Assembly: GCF_030247185.1 (NCBI RefSeq)
Contig: NC_080570.1
Location: 123,057,340-123,121,339 of the forward strand
Length of the DNA: 64,000 nt
Direction: 5' to 3'
DNA from: Malaya genurostris
Taxonomy: Eukaryota > Arthropoda > Insecta > Diptera > Culicidae
The translations under genes and the position numbers were made by a program. The first letter of the stretch is position 1. The number at the start of each line of letters is the position of its first letter. The notes beneath the pieces are model-generated. The model was not told the DNA's origin, searched no databases, and saw only the letters and a list, made by a program, of their open reading frames with translations. Positions 22,968 to 34,869 of the stretch are shown here, piece by piece.

Positions 22968-23349
22968 TAGTTTTGATGAGGTAATATCTGTTAATATCGA
23001 AATCTTTATTCAAAATGATCTACAGGAGTCTGCTACTCACATGGTGACATTCACAAATCAAGAACGAGAAGTGAGTGTTTAAACCTTAAATAAGTAATAG
23101 ATAATATATTAAATATATTATATAGTGATGCTTTCGTTTAAATACATCTCAGTACTGTTTTGTCTAATCGGCAATGGTAATGCACTTGTCTAAATCCGCA
23201 TTCCCTCTAATCTGTTGTAGTGTTCGCTCGTACACCACAGATGATCATCATCCGTGATATGTCGGATCACACACGCTAGTGGAAGTTTCGTGTTTGTTTC
23301 TTACAATATTTACAATGCTTATCAGTTTTGTTTCCTCCCCCGAGAGCAA
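22968..23349. other. Convergent 3' intergenic region
   Basis: This is 380 bp between two stop codons facing each other. ATTAAA-type motifs near 23108 could serve as a polyadenylation signal for the plus-strand carboxypeptidase. No other feature is seen. Confidence 0.4.
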
Positions 23350-25055
23350 TTATTGCGTCTCGGTTTTATTTTCTTCTACGGTGTTGGAAATACTTTGTGG
23401 CTTTAACTTTTCGCCACCGAGCATCTTTTGAATATCGGGTAGAGAAATACCTTTGGTTTCCGGCACTACGAAAAATACAAACACTGTTCCGAGCAGGGAA
23501 AATCCAGTGAACATCCAAAATACTCCGGCATTTCCTAGGTTCACGCGAAGTGTGTCGAAAATTTTGGTCACCAGAAAAGCGAGCAACCAATTAAACACGC
23601 CGGCGATGGGACTAGCGTAAGCTTTGACATTCGGAGCAAATAGTTCGCCTACCATCAACCACGGAACGGGGCCGAAACCGATGGAGAACATTGCAATGAA
23701 CAGACAAACGGCCAGCACAGGAAGCCAACCAAGCTCCGTAACTTTATTAGGATCGTCTTCCTTCAACTGGAAGTAAACGGCCAGAAGGATGGTGGACACG
23801 GCCATGAAGAAATCCGAAATCAGTAGCAGTATCCTTCGCCCGGTTTTATCTACAATGAAGGTTGCTAACAGAGTGGCCGCAACCTGAATTGCGCCAACAA
23901 TAATTGTAGCATCGGTGGCGGCTAGACCAGTGTTTGCATCGTCGAAAATTGTTGTGGTGTAGAAGATAACAGCATTAATACCGGACATTTGTTGGAAAAG
24001 CATCAAACCCAACGCGATTGTAAGGGCGCGGATTGTCGCTTTTTGTCTGAAGCCTTGAACGAATGAAATTTTCTCTGCCTTCAGCCTAGCATCATTCTCT
24101 TTCAGTTCTTCAATCTCAGCTCGCTCGTCGTACCGATTTCCACGAAGCCATTTCAGTGACTTTGAAGCATCATCGTAACGACATTTCTCGACCTGGAACG
24201 ATAGGAAGCATACGGTAGAAAAAAAAATCATCAGCAAAAGAAAACAATCAAACTTACAAAATAATGTGGACTCTCGGGCATGAAGAAGAAAATCAATCCG
24301 AAAACCAGTGGAATCACACCACAGATGATGCTGAGAGTTTTCACGCTAACACCGGCTCCTACGACGTACACGAACAGAATACCGATGGTCACCAGCAGCT
24401 GGAAAAATGTTCCCAGTGTTCCTCGGATTGACGATTGCGCTATTTCAGCCGTGTAGGTTGGGGCAGCAACACAAAAAGCACCACCACCGATACCGAGGAA
24501 AAATCGGCCCGTCATCAACATTGCCACATTTTCAGCGAAAATAATCAACAACCAACCGAGCAGCAGTGGTAGAACCATGCTCAGCATAGCCCACTTTCGA
24601 CCAATGAATTTCATCAGAATTCCGATGGGAAAGCACATAAGCGCCGCGCCCAGGTTGGCCATCGATCCGATCCAGGAAAACTGTTCGCTGGTGATTGCAA
24701 AGCCATATTCCTTATCTTTGATCAACGGTATCTCCGCAGGTGAAGTCCATCCGAGGAATGTACCTGCTGCCAGTGCCCCGCCGGATGCTGCCAAGCCCGC
24801 AATGTATTGGGGCAATTTACGTCCGGACTCGCCTGCCACATTATTCACCACAAAGCTACTCATTGTATCGCGGACCTGAAACAGTAAAAAACATAGCTTG
24901 TAAAAGGATTGTATTATTTTTTGAGGAACTCGGAACATCGAATAATGTACATTGTCTTCACTAATTGCATTAGCATCCTCTGTAGCGCCATACCGTCGTG
25001 AACCTGACGGTATAGCGGGGATTAACTGTGTTCGATCGTTAGTTAAATCAACCAT
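23350..25055 (-). CDS. MFS sugar transporter, facilitated trehalose transporter Tret1-like
   Basis: A 12-helix major facilitator of the sugar-porter family, expected in a plasma membrane, moving trehalose or glucose down its gradient. The ATG is at 25053-25055. An N-terminal exon (MVDLTNDRTQLIPAI...) is followed by a splice acceptor TTTCAG at about 24878; its donor is uncertain because the frame stays open through that intron. The middle exon ends at 24257 (donor GTAAGT) and the last exon starts at 24192 (acceptor TTCCAG), a 64-bp intron in phase 0. Family motifs appear in order: FIGRKWAM after helix 2, PESPHY before the central loop, QQMSGINAVIFYTTTIF in helix 7, DKTGRR, GFGPVPWLMVGELF in helix 10 and VPETKG after helix 12. 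The central charged loop (RYDERAEIEELKEND) is as in Tret1-like proteins. The stop is at 23350. Length is normal and there are no lesions. Substrate is inferred from family and not shown. Confidence 0.92.
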
Positions 25056-26012
25056 TTTTGTTTCAAGTTTTCTTTGTTACTCCAGTATGACTATGTTAAT
25101 GGAATTTTGATAACTGGAGCAAGTAGACTGCAAACACTATTTTGCTTGCGTATTGCGTATAAACAAAAAAAAAACTTCACCTGGCATGAACAAGTGGGTG
25201 TCAAAGGTCGATAAGAATGAACACTTCGAGTGAACACACGATTAGTACAATCGTCTTGTGAGAAGTGCCGCTGTAACGAAATCAAATTACACAGTAAAAA
25301 TGCGCATGACAGTGTTTCGTTATGTTCGCATCGTTTGGCCGCGGCACTTGGACATGTCATGAAGTTCGGCATTTTTTTTTTGTTTGTGTTGTCGTATCGA
25401 CAGGCTAAGACCATAGTTGATCCATCTCGCCAAAAATTCGGCATTAAAAACATTATTAATCTCACTGCTGGAATGGTATGATTTTGTAAGTAAAATGCAG
25501 AAATTTCTCCATTGATGACCGTGGAAAAAATTCATTGAAATTTTAACTGAAATTTAATAGATTGATCATAAAATCCAAATATTTAATTTTTTGAATATTT
25601 TGCCTCATTATCTACTTATTTTGTTTTTCCTTCAGACAACATTTCTCGGGTAATTTTTCAAAAGGGTGCATGAGCAAGTGGCAGTTTCTCTTTAATCATT
25701 CTTTCTTTCGATTATTGTGATGTGATTAAAAAGATTTTCTTAGATATCACTATTCTGTTTGAAAGTCGAAAGTTTCGGGTATCATTTCATGCAAAGAGTT
25801 GAGTGATAAACGTGGAAACCGCTTGGTAATTAACAGAAGAGAAAGTAAACAAAGAGAAACTGTCACTTATACGCTTATACGCCCTTTTGAAAAATTAACC
25901 GAGATTTGTATTAAATGAGCATTGAATATCTTTTTATATATTTTCCATACAGCATTGGAATGTTCTACACGCAGGGAAATGGAGAATGTTTAAAATAACA
26001 AAACTGTTAGTA
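25056..26012. other. Upstream flank of the transporter, no gene seen
   Basis: This region may include the transporter promoter. A degenerate copy of the AAAGTAAACAAAGAG dispersed motif lies at about 25845. No exon is recognised. Confidence 0.35.
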
Positions 26013-26394
26013 TACTCAGGCATAATGAGTAGTGAAAATCATGAGACAAATCTTATGATGCATCAAAAATTATCATAATCACCATTTCAACAGATTAATA
26101 TGAAAAATATACCTTAATTATAATGTTTATGACTCTGCAATATACATCTCATCTATCACAATTATAGTATTTATTTATACAAACAACTTATGAGTTCCAC
26201 AGTATATGAGAGAAGTAATATTTGTCATAGAAATTTCGCACAATATTCCTAAACATTTTGTATGAATTTCATAAGGCTTTTTATTGAAATTCCAATTTAG
26301 GCGACTTTTGGTCCGCGGTATTCTTGTCGATATGCTTGTGGCTAAAAACCATACGATATCATTATGAAATTCCATATATTTTTTGCCTGAGTGT
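26013..26394. mobile_element. MITE, family ACTCAGGCA, copy 1
   Basis: Left end ATACTCAGGCATAATGAG and right end TTTTTGCCTGAGTGT are short inverted repeats. The second copy at 34870-35233 shares AATCTTATGATGCATCAAAAA and the GGCTTTTTATTG region. It is non-coding. Confidence 0.65.
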
Positions 26395-27160
26395 AGACTT
26401 ATGTCGCTTTCGTTTGATGCCAAACCTAATCCAGTTTCCACCCTAACTGCTGTCAAACCGTTTGTTTGAAGCCAGTTCCGAACCTAGTTTCAACGTTGTT
26501 GAGCTGAAAATCGAGTCAGTTTTGAGTGCGAAACCGACACAGTTTCGTGAAAAGTGTTTGTTTGATGAAACTACCCTGGGTTAGTTTTAGTTTTCTCAAC
26601 AGAAAACGACATTTTAAACTTGATTCATAGCTAGAATATGATTATTTTGTTCTCCCTTCAACATCAACAATGGTCTCTGTTTGATTTGAATGAAAATCAT
26701 GAAGCCGAATAAAACAAAATACACTTAGGCTGATTTTATTATTGAAATAAACTAACTATTTATTACATGTCAACCAAAGACGAGTTGATGTTATCAGCAA
26801 TGTCTATGTTGATCCAATCCTGCTATACCTTTTTAATGATCTCATTTCATTATAATCAATTTTCCTCAGTTGGTTTGTTTCAAGTGACATTTTGATAATA
26901 ATAACAAATATTTTACTTGTGCGTTCCTGTCAATTTCTTGCCAAACAATTTTACAGCAAATTGAAAAATTAGTTTTAAACGAATGAACTCCACAATCAAG
27001 GCCGGTTTTTTTTAATTTTTATAGCATCGAACGATTCGGTGCTCCATCGGTCCAGCCTAGATAGAGATCCTGCTTCAAAAGTTTATAAGGTTTGTTTGGT
27101 TTATAAGTAATAAAACTTATATGGTTAATTTAAATAGTAAACTTTATTTAATCATTACAA
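26395..27160. other. Intergenic with fragments of the CACGCAGAGAA element
   Basis: At about 26630-26700 an inverted fragment (TAGAATATGATTATTTTGTTC) matches the interior of the elements at 27160-28214 and 61917-63061. Nothing else is recognised. Confidence 0.35.
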
Positions 27161-28214
27161 ACGCAGAGAAAAATATTGTAAAAATAACTAAAGTTGGGCT
27201 TTTCACAACGAATTTTTTTTATTGAAATAGTGACAAAAGAATATCTGGGTTGATGTTGCAAATATTGCTAGTTGAAACATGATGAGTAATTTTTCTCAGT
27301 GGACTAGTTTGTTTCAATCAATATTTCGATAAAAATAACAAATATTTTACTTGTGCGTTCTTGTCAATTTATTGTCAAATAATTTCACAGTAAATGCAAT
27401 TTGAAAAATTTTTTTTAAATGAACTAACTTTGAATCAAGTCGATAATAGTAGCGCATTAAATTCACAAACATTTTAGTTGAAGTAAATGAATTTAAATGT
27501 AACTATTTCGACCTACTTTTTTTGTTTGTTATAATCACATATTTTTATTTGTTTTTATGAATAGCATGATTTCCTTTGAATTTATTTGCAATGTAATTTT
27601 TGATACTACTTTATTTCGATTTAGGCTCGTTTTCAAACACTGAAAATTTTTTCTCAAACCACATTGAAGCCCGGGTACTTTAATTAGTATCCAATGTTTT
27701 GGTGTTTCATCAGTGCACCAAATAATTGTTTTGCAGAAAAATGTGCTACGTAATGCTAAGCAATTTTCAAGAATATTATAAATTATCAATACACACGCTT
27801 GGATATTAAATTTTACTTTCAAAGTATATTAGTTTTCATCTGACTATACCAAAATTTTGATTCAAATCAAACAGAGAACATTATTGATTCGTTCAAAACA
27901 ATCATGTTCTAGTTTGAAATGATAATGAATCAAATTTAAAAATCTATTAACAGTTTTATTATTTTAAACATGCTTAATTTATCTGCGTATATGTGAAAAA
28001 TTCTATCGTCTCAGTAAAGTTCGTAGTAAAAGTAAAATGTTTGTTGTTTTTTATCAAAACATTGATTGAAACAAACCAATCCACTAATAGACATTTTTTA
28101 TCATGTTTTGTAGTTTCAAGCAGCAATATTTGCCAGATTTTTTTTTATTTTAATAAAAAACTTCTTTGTGTGAAACCCAAATTTGGTAATTTTACCATTT
28201 TGTTCTCTGCGTGT
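27160..28214. mobile_element. 1.05-kb TIR element, family CACGCAGAGAAA, copy 1
   Basis: Left end ACGCAGAGAAAAATATTGT and right end TTCTCTGCGTGTA mirror those of 61917-63061. That copy is bounded by TA on both sides, which suggests a Tc1/mariner-type mechanism. It is non-coding and very AT-rich. Confidence 0.6.
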
Positions 28215-28880
28215 AAATGTCATTGAATTTTCACTCACTTCAGAAATGTGTTAGTGTAAAAGTCAGGCGACTTGTATATGCTTTTTGATGATTTTAAAAA
28301 ATTTCAACAATTTTTGAATGGTTTTCAGTAAGTTCTATATTTACGAAATGCTTTAAGGTATATGATTACATGTTTTATAGAATTCAATTCCTAATCTGAG
28401 TTTCAACAAAATTAGCACGAAAGCTTCTAAAATCTAAGAAGAAGAATGAGAAGAAAACCCATTAACAATTCTTTCCACTTAACTCCGATAAATTTCTAAA
28501 CTAATCAATGATATGATTTCGGAATCGGTCCGTCCGAATTGATGCGAAAATTCATACTGAAATGAAAATTTTTCGCCTATTTGGATTTGATTCTGAACTC
28601 ATTCATAACAGAACACGTGGGAAGATGTGACAATGAATAAATCGCTTATGTCTCAAACTTACTGAAACTGATAAGAGTGGATTTTATTGTTAGTTCGTGC
28701 AAGGCGCAGCAAACAAAATCTGTTCACAATAAGATCAAATACACGTTTATTCAAGATCTTTTGTCAAGTTTTGTCACGTTTGGGTAGCCACTGATAGCCA
28801 CGAAAAAATCTATAAAATTTATACTTCGGTTCTCGTACGAACTTTTGGCTACCTTTGTAGCAACGGACACTACGCGCTAA
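28215..28880. other. Intergenic with repeat fragments
   Basis: At 28240-28275 lies a copy of the dispersed motif ATGTGTTAGTGTAAAAGTCA followed by GGCGACTT. No gene is seen. Confidence 0.35.
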
Positions 28881-29044
28881 TAGAGTGCCTATAACCAGAG
28901 TGACGACTTCTCATCCGTAATGTCGGCAACAATTCAAAACATTCCATTAGCTTTACATTGAATTGACAGGTCGTTTGCTCGTTTGGAACTGGTAGCTGTC
29001 ATTCCAAACGAACAGCCGTCGCCACTCTGATTATAGTCACTCTA
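28881..29044 (+). mobile_element. 164-bp hAT-like MITE, copy 2
   Basis: It has the same length and about 95 percent visible identity to 19469-19632. Flanks CGCGCTAA (28873-28880) and CGCGCTAC (29045-29052) are a near-perfect 8-bp duplication. The inverted ends are AGAGTGCCTATAACCAGAGT and its counterpart. Confidence 0.85.
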
Positions 29045-29163
29045 CGCGCTACCACCCACATTATCAGATCCAAATGAATTCCAAATCAATTTCGCATTGG
29101 CGAGAAATTTTCATTCGAAATTTCATGTGGAAATCATAATGGTTTCAGATTCAATTCCAACTA

Positions 29164-30563
29164 TTAGGTTTTGCACGAACATGACATAACCTCACAAAAA
29201 TGAACAGAATGAACTTTTTTTGACAGTCGACGTGTACTTGTTTACAGTTTAAAAGTTCATCGTTCGAATGTAAAAATTGCAAGTCGCCTCACACTCAACA
29301 GATTCATACATATATCGCTCCTTGATGCTGGAAACACATACAGGGCAATCTTTTTAGTTATTTTCACTGTGGAATACGTTTTGAACAGGCACTTTTTCGT
29401 AGTTTTTTCAATTTTTAACTTGCAGTCGCAAAACAAAACAAGTACACGGCAACTGTCAAAGATGAACTTGATTCATCGGCAGTTCATTTGTGTCGCCATC
29501 GTGCAAAACCTAATTAGGTTTTGCACGAACATGACATAACCTCACAAAAATGAACAGAATGAACTTTTTTTGACAGTCGACGTGTACTTGTTTACAGTTT
29601 AAAAGTTCATCGTTCGAATGTAAAAATTGCAAGTCGCCTCACACTCAACAGATTCATACATATATCGCTCCTTGATGCTGGAAACACATACAGGACAATC
29701 TTTTTAGTTATTTTCACTGTGGAATACGTTTTGAACAGGCACTTTTTCGTAGTTTTTTCAATTTTTAACTTGCAGTCGCAAAACAAAACAAGTACACGGC
29801 AACTGTCAAAGATGAACTTGATTCATCGGCAGTTCATTTGTGTCGTCATCGTGCAAAACCTAATAGGTTTTGCACGATGACGACACAAATGAACTACCGA
29901 TGAATCAAGTTCATCTTTGACAGTTAGGTTTTTTATCGTGACGACACAAATGAACAAATATTCATCCTTGACAGTTCAGCGGTACTGTTTACAAACAAGC
30001 TTAAACAAAAATCGAAGAGCACATCTAAAACAATCATCTTTATACTTTGCAAAAAGTCACTTTCATTTAATAAATATCAAAAACGAACCGTATTCAATCG
30101 TGAACAAATGTTTTAAAACTTTATTTAGGCGATACGGACCGTGAATGGTCTGATCTAATTTGTCAATATACAAACAAAAGAAATTTCTGTTTACAAACAA
30201 TACTGCTGAAGTGTCAAAATGTGTTCATCCGATTGAGGTTAGCAGTGACGGTAAAAAACCTAGTTGCCGTGTACTTGTTTTGTTTTGCGACTGCAAGTTA
30301 AAAAATGAAAAAATGACGAAAAAGTGCCTGTTGAAAACGTATTCCATAGTGAAAATGACTAAAAAGATTGCCCTGTATGTGTTTCCAGCATCAAGGAGCG
30401 ATATATGTATGAATCTGTTGAGTGTGAGGCGACTTGCAATTTTTACATTCGAACGATGAACTTTTGATGAACTTTTAAACTGTAAACAAGTACACGTCGG
30501 CTGTCAAAAAAAGTTCATTCTGTTCATTTTTGTGAGGTTATGTCATGTTCGTGCAAAACCTAA
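29164..30563. mobile_element. Array of three TTAGG-ended MITEs (direct, direct, inverted) with a nested second MITE
   Basis: Copy A (29164-29513) and copy B (29514-29863) are each 350 bp, nearly identical, and abut as CCTAATTAGG with nothing between. Copy C (29864-30563) is the same element inverted. Ends are TTAGGTTTTGCACGA. Copy C is interrupted by a different 336-bp MITE (29926-30261) with ends AGGTTTTTTATCGTG and GGTAAAAAACCT, flanked by AGTT on both sides. Copies A and B show the uninterrupted site GACAGTTGCCG in the opposite orientation. Copy C also has an 11-bp internal duplication (GATGAACTTTT). Confidence 0.85.
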
Positions 30564-30564
30564 C

Positions 30565-31690
30565 TCCAGTGCAACAACCGATTCCGAAGGAATTTCGCCT
30601 ACAACCGGTTGATTCGGAAATCTGTCGGAATTGAGTGAGATGACCCTCTCAGCAGGCGGTTCTATTTTGTTGGTCGTTGAGCGCTTATTTAACGACATAC
30701 TGCACGAAATATTCGTACAGTTTGCTGGAACGGTTTGTTGTTGTTTTTTCTCTTACAATAATAGTGTGAACTCTTGGTGTTACCTACATATAGAAAGAAG
30801 ATTTGTTGTTATTCTACGTGAAGTAGAAGTATTGTACAGGTATGTAGTGTTAGTTTAAAAAAATAAGTGAAAAGAACTTCGGAAATTCTCCAGTAAAACT
30901 AGTCCTAAGGGCTCCAACTCCTCATATTAAAAATGGCTCAACAATGGACCTCTGTCTGCCGGGTTTGTTGAACGAAGAAAATGGCATTCGGTTCAACGGT
31001 CTGTTTCAAAATCGGCAAACGAACACACTTAATTTCGTTCGGTAATTCTTTCACATTTTGACGAGTTTTGAACAGCCGAACTACCGAACATTCTCATTCT
31101 ACTGATATATCAGCACAAATGAACATTTTTTGACAGCAGGTACCGCTGTGATGAAACGTCTTTTTTACCGAAAAGATCTCCTACCGAGATTTGAACAGCT
31201 GAGGTCGGTTATCCAATTTAAGTGTGAAGGCCTCCCGTTGAACGATTGATTGGATGTTCATTGGACCGATGATTCAACGTATTGGACCATTGAAGGACCA
31301 ACGTTGAACGTTTTTTCTAAAAGGGGATGCGGACTGAACTGTCAATTCGTCTTCTTCTTCTTTCCCGATTTGCACATTTTCGTGCTGATTTTCTGTTTAT
31401 TTTTAAATGAGAATATTGTATAACTGAATATATAGATTTATATCTTCAAGGTTTTCGGATATATAGAACTAGTGAATAACCAGTTCTTTTTGGAATTCCA
31501 GCATAAACTGTTGAAATGCTCTGGAAATTAACAAAACGGCCTACCTTAGTTAGCATCATCCGTTCCTTCAGCTGGAGTGTAGTAAAATGGCTGAAGTCGC
31601 CTAGCTTTCACTCTAACACATTCATAAAATGAGCGAATATTCAATGACATTTATACTGTCACTGTCGATCGGGTTCATCGAGCACCCAAA
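30565..31690. mobile_element. Three-level nest of MITEs
   Basis: The outer repeat (30565-30643 plus 31326-31690) has an uninterrupted inverted copy at 36243-36660. The middle element (30644-31325) has ends CCCTCTCAG and CTAAAAGGG, with another copy at 35305-35795 and a decayed one at 59767-60210. The inner MITE (31024-31226) begins CACACTTAATTTCG and ends AATTTAAGTGTG. The 35305-35795 copy lacks it. Relatives of the inner MITE sit at 53262-53645. Confidence 0.8.
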
Positions 31691-33760
31691 TCAGGCGAAA
31701 ATTGTAGCACTGAACCGATCGATCACTGAAAAATCATGCAGTCGAGTAAGAATTCATTGCTCATTGCGTCAATTCGATAATGTGGGAATTGTTGCACTGA
31801 AGTTGGAATTTCAATATGATTTCCGAATGAAAATTTCTCGCTGATTCGGAATTCATTCGCATTTGATAATGTGAGTGTGTTTCCCAAGATTCGTTTAGCA
31901 CGAACTATTTCCGAAATATGGCAAGACAACTGTCATTTACGTTTTAAATTTTAGCTTGACACTACGTAGTTATTTTCTGACGAAGTATTATTCGAAGAAA
32001 TTTTCTGGTGGTCATTAGACAAAATGGAACTAGTCCAGAAGACCAACATGAGATTATGCGATCTATTCAGTAATTATAATAACAACAAATTATTGTTAGT
32101 TATTTATAAAGCGCACTTTCCAGATTCTGCTTTCACTGTCGGGAAGTCATTATAGGATATGACCGGGGCAAAATAAGAGATTTGCCCCCTCCATCGTTGG
32201 TTTAGTGAGCGAAAAAAAAAACAAAGCTGAACTCCATCTCCGGAAAGATGACTTGGGCGAGCGAAAAAAAAAGTCCCACTGTTTGGTTCGCTGTCCCCCC
32301 CTAAAAACGTTGCACACGGGGCGAGTACCCCTTCGCCCTTCCCTAGGTACGTCACTGACCGAATTTTTATTTAATTGTATGTACTCGAAACATATAATGA
32401 AATTTACATTGTTTTGTGTGTTTATACGAAAAGAAAATAAAATCTTTTTGCTGACGATTTCGGTAATAACTGACGTTTGTCAAATTTTAGATTACCAAGA
32501 CTCTCAACAAATTTTATCTTTTGCCAAAAAGTAGATACACCTTTACTCTGAAGTGAGCAATTTCTACTCACTTTTGCTTATTTAGTTTAAATATCATAAA
32601 GTGAGTAATATTGATTTTGAAAACTGAGTAACTTCTATTCTGTTTCTGAATTAACGTTGTGCTAGAATATTGTGGAAATCTTGTCGACGAATATTGGAAG
32701 AACTTCTTTTAAGTGTCAGACCGGGCCTTCTCACCGTAGTCTTTTTCAGTTATCTCTGATAATCGGGGTAATTTTTAAAATTGGTGCGACGCATTCAAAT
32801 TAATTCAGATTAATCTGTGCATCTGGCATCTCTGCTAACAAGTTGTGCGGCTGATTACTGCATGTATTCCACATATGGGACACCTTTATTTTCAATCCGC
32901 CATCAATTTGATTTGATCAATCACTTTCCCTGCCATTCCGCGTGCCCCATAGGATATGAGAAATCCTATGATGTGGCGAATTGCTTTATAAAACAAGTCT
33001 TTTGATTTTATTTTTATTTGAGCACCATAAGTAGATTTACAGTACTCCCAGCGTTGTCCAATATTTCCCTTTTCCCTTCTAACCGATTACATTGAGCTCC
33101 ACTCAATAACAGCCTAACGTAACCCTTCCTACATTCTGATGAACAAGAAGGATTCTAATTTAAAATTGTATTGAATTATTTAACATTTCTTCCGGTTACA
33201 TCTCTACAACACTTCAGTTAAGCATAATGAGATTATTGATAAATATTTCTATTACGAAAATCAAATCATGCAACATTTCCCAAGCTGCTACAAATTATGG
33301 AATCTTGATGTTATTTATCAGCCAGCCAATGAAAAGAAACGTTTTCTCTTTTTTCAATTTGGCTCTTTCGAATTACAACAACATCATCAACGAACGCGCA
33401 CAGAAGGTAACCTTTTTTTTTCGAACGTTACAACACAAACGGGAAACTCGTTTTCGGCTTTTCCCTTTCTTTCCTATGCGAGGGGGTTTTTCACGACTCA
33501 TTGCCTGCAAACTATAACTGCAATCTAACTAACTAGCAGGTATAAAAACTTGAATATTTGCGCTTTGGCTCTGACGTTTTCCATTAGGTGCATGCAATCC
33601 GACACTTAGCTAATATGAAAAATGAATACGAAAATTTCACTTCAAAAGTAATCCATCAACATCAACTTTCCGCGCGTGCTGATCATCAGCACATCTTTGC
33701 TGTCGAGCATGCCATTTGTTTTCGCGCATTAATTCACGCAACATTTTTTGTTTTCGAATA
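31691..33760. other. Intergenic or first intron of the minus-strand gene starting at 33798
   Basis: If the exon at 33775-33798 is real, this lies in its first intron. A repeat fragment at 31770-31870 matches 29063-29160 inverted. I found no further exon on the minus strand. Confidence 0.35.
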
Positions 33761-33774
33761 ATAATTTCACCTAC

Positions 33775-33798
33775 TCTTTTCCAACAGGATTGCACCAT
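33775..33798 (-). CDS. Candidate first coding exon, MVQSCWKR, of an unidentified minus-strand gene
   Basis: On the minus strand, GTCAAAATGGTGCAATCC gives a start codon in a near-ideal dipteran context (CAAAATG). Eight codons follow, reading MVQSCWKR, and then the splice donor GTAGGTG at 33774. The transcript would begin at the initiator/DPE promoter at 34007, leaving a 5' leader of about 210 nt. That leader contains one short upstream frame, MRTSEF, ending before the main start. I do not recognise the protein from eight residues. The next exon is not visible within reach, so a long first intron is inferred. Support comes from the combination of promoter, Kozak context and donor, not from homology. 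Confidence 0.55.
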
Positions 33799-33975
33799 TT
33801 TGACTTCCAAATCACAAAACTGAACACTAAAACTCCGATGTTCTCATGAAAGACACGTTCGAGTAGCAAACAACCAAAAAACCCGGAAACGGAACAGTCA
33901 GAGGCCTTTCAACAGGCACTACAGTCGTCGAAAGGGTGCTCCACGCGTAACCACGAACTGAGTGAAATAGCTGAA

Positions 33976-34009
33976 GATCTTTACCGCAGCGCGACTGTTC
34001 AGGGACTGA
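33976..34009 (-). promoter_or_regulatory. Core promoter: initiator TCAGTC with DPE AGATC at +28
   Basis: Minus-strand TCAGTC (34009-34004) puts +1 at 34007. AGATC sits at exactly +28 to +32 (33980-33976), matching the RGWYV consensus of the downstream promoter element. There is no TATA box. The surrounding 33870-34300 is clearly richer in GC than the flanks, as expected of an active promoter. Confidence 0.7.
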
Positions 34010-34380
34010 TCGGTTGGACGAGTGAGGGTTTGCGAAAAGCGCGCAAAATTGGTTATTTACAACAAAGCGATGCAATGCACTCGCGCCTCGCGGTTGTTGG
34101 ATCGCCCCGGGGGTCTGCGGTAGACGTCGCGAGACTGGTTATTAGACTGGTGGAAAACCAACGCGAGCCGTTGCACATCGGAACGGCCGAGGATGAAAAG
34201 CTGCAAACACTCGTCTCGAGGACGCTGAGCGGTTCGGGGGTTTGGCAGACACCCGCAACCTGTCTTCATATCAGACCACTGGAGCTGAGTTTTTTTTTCT
34301 ATCGAGCTGGAAATTCCACGAGGGTCGATGATTGGCTCGCTTGGATGGTGGGGATCGTAATTTTCTGCCAAACTAGTTTA
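34010..34380. promoter_or_regulatory. GC-rich upstream region of the 34007 promoter
   Basis: A locally GC-rich block with CGCGCC, CCCCGGGGG and many CpG dinucleotides lies directly upstream of the initiator. Open frames here on both strands are short and share no recognised domain. It is most likely regulatory DNA. Confidence 0.45.
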
Positions 34381-34869
34381 GCATTCTCATAGGCGAGTGA
34401 TTGGATATTTACCTATTCGTTCTGTTTCCGATCTAATACTTTTCCATTGAATAACCCAACGATCCATTTCTAAACATAATCGGATTTTTAAGCACTAACG
34501 GGCACCTTACTACAATCCGAGGAACTTGTATGCCATTGAACTCTGTACTGTGATAAATTTCTTTGGGAGAAAACAACAGATAATAAAAGTCTGAGTGCTT
34601 CACATTCCAGTGGTGATCGAATTCTACAGAGGATCAATACCAGTGAAAACAACATAAACTACAATTTAACAATTAGCGCCGACTACAAGATCGGTTGTTG
34701 GATAGTTAGGATGTGAATCATTTCGCGAATGACATTTGGTTAAAGCTTTACATTTCGAAGGCTATTTTCTATCGAGTAGTTAAATGTAACTTAAAACTGA
34801 GATCCAATGGTACCAACTGATGTAATAATTACAAATGTAAGAAGAGCTTTAAGACAAACTTTATTTATT
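34381..34869. other. Intergenic, nothing recognised
   Basis: Unique-looking AT-rich DNA without a visible exon. Confidence 0.3.

Noticed and set aside
29164..29863. CRISPR-like or satellite array because of the regular 350-bp repetition
   Set aside because: There are only two direct units, without spacers, each bounded by inverted TTAGGTTTT ends; they are transposons in a eukaryotic genome.
33827..34371. Open frames on both strands around the 34007 promoter
   Set aside because: They overlap promoter and leader DNA, are antisense to each other and have no domain. High GC alone keeps them open.
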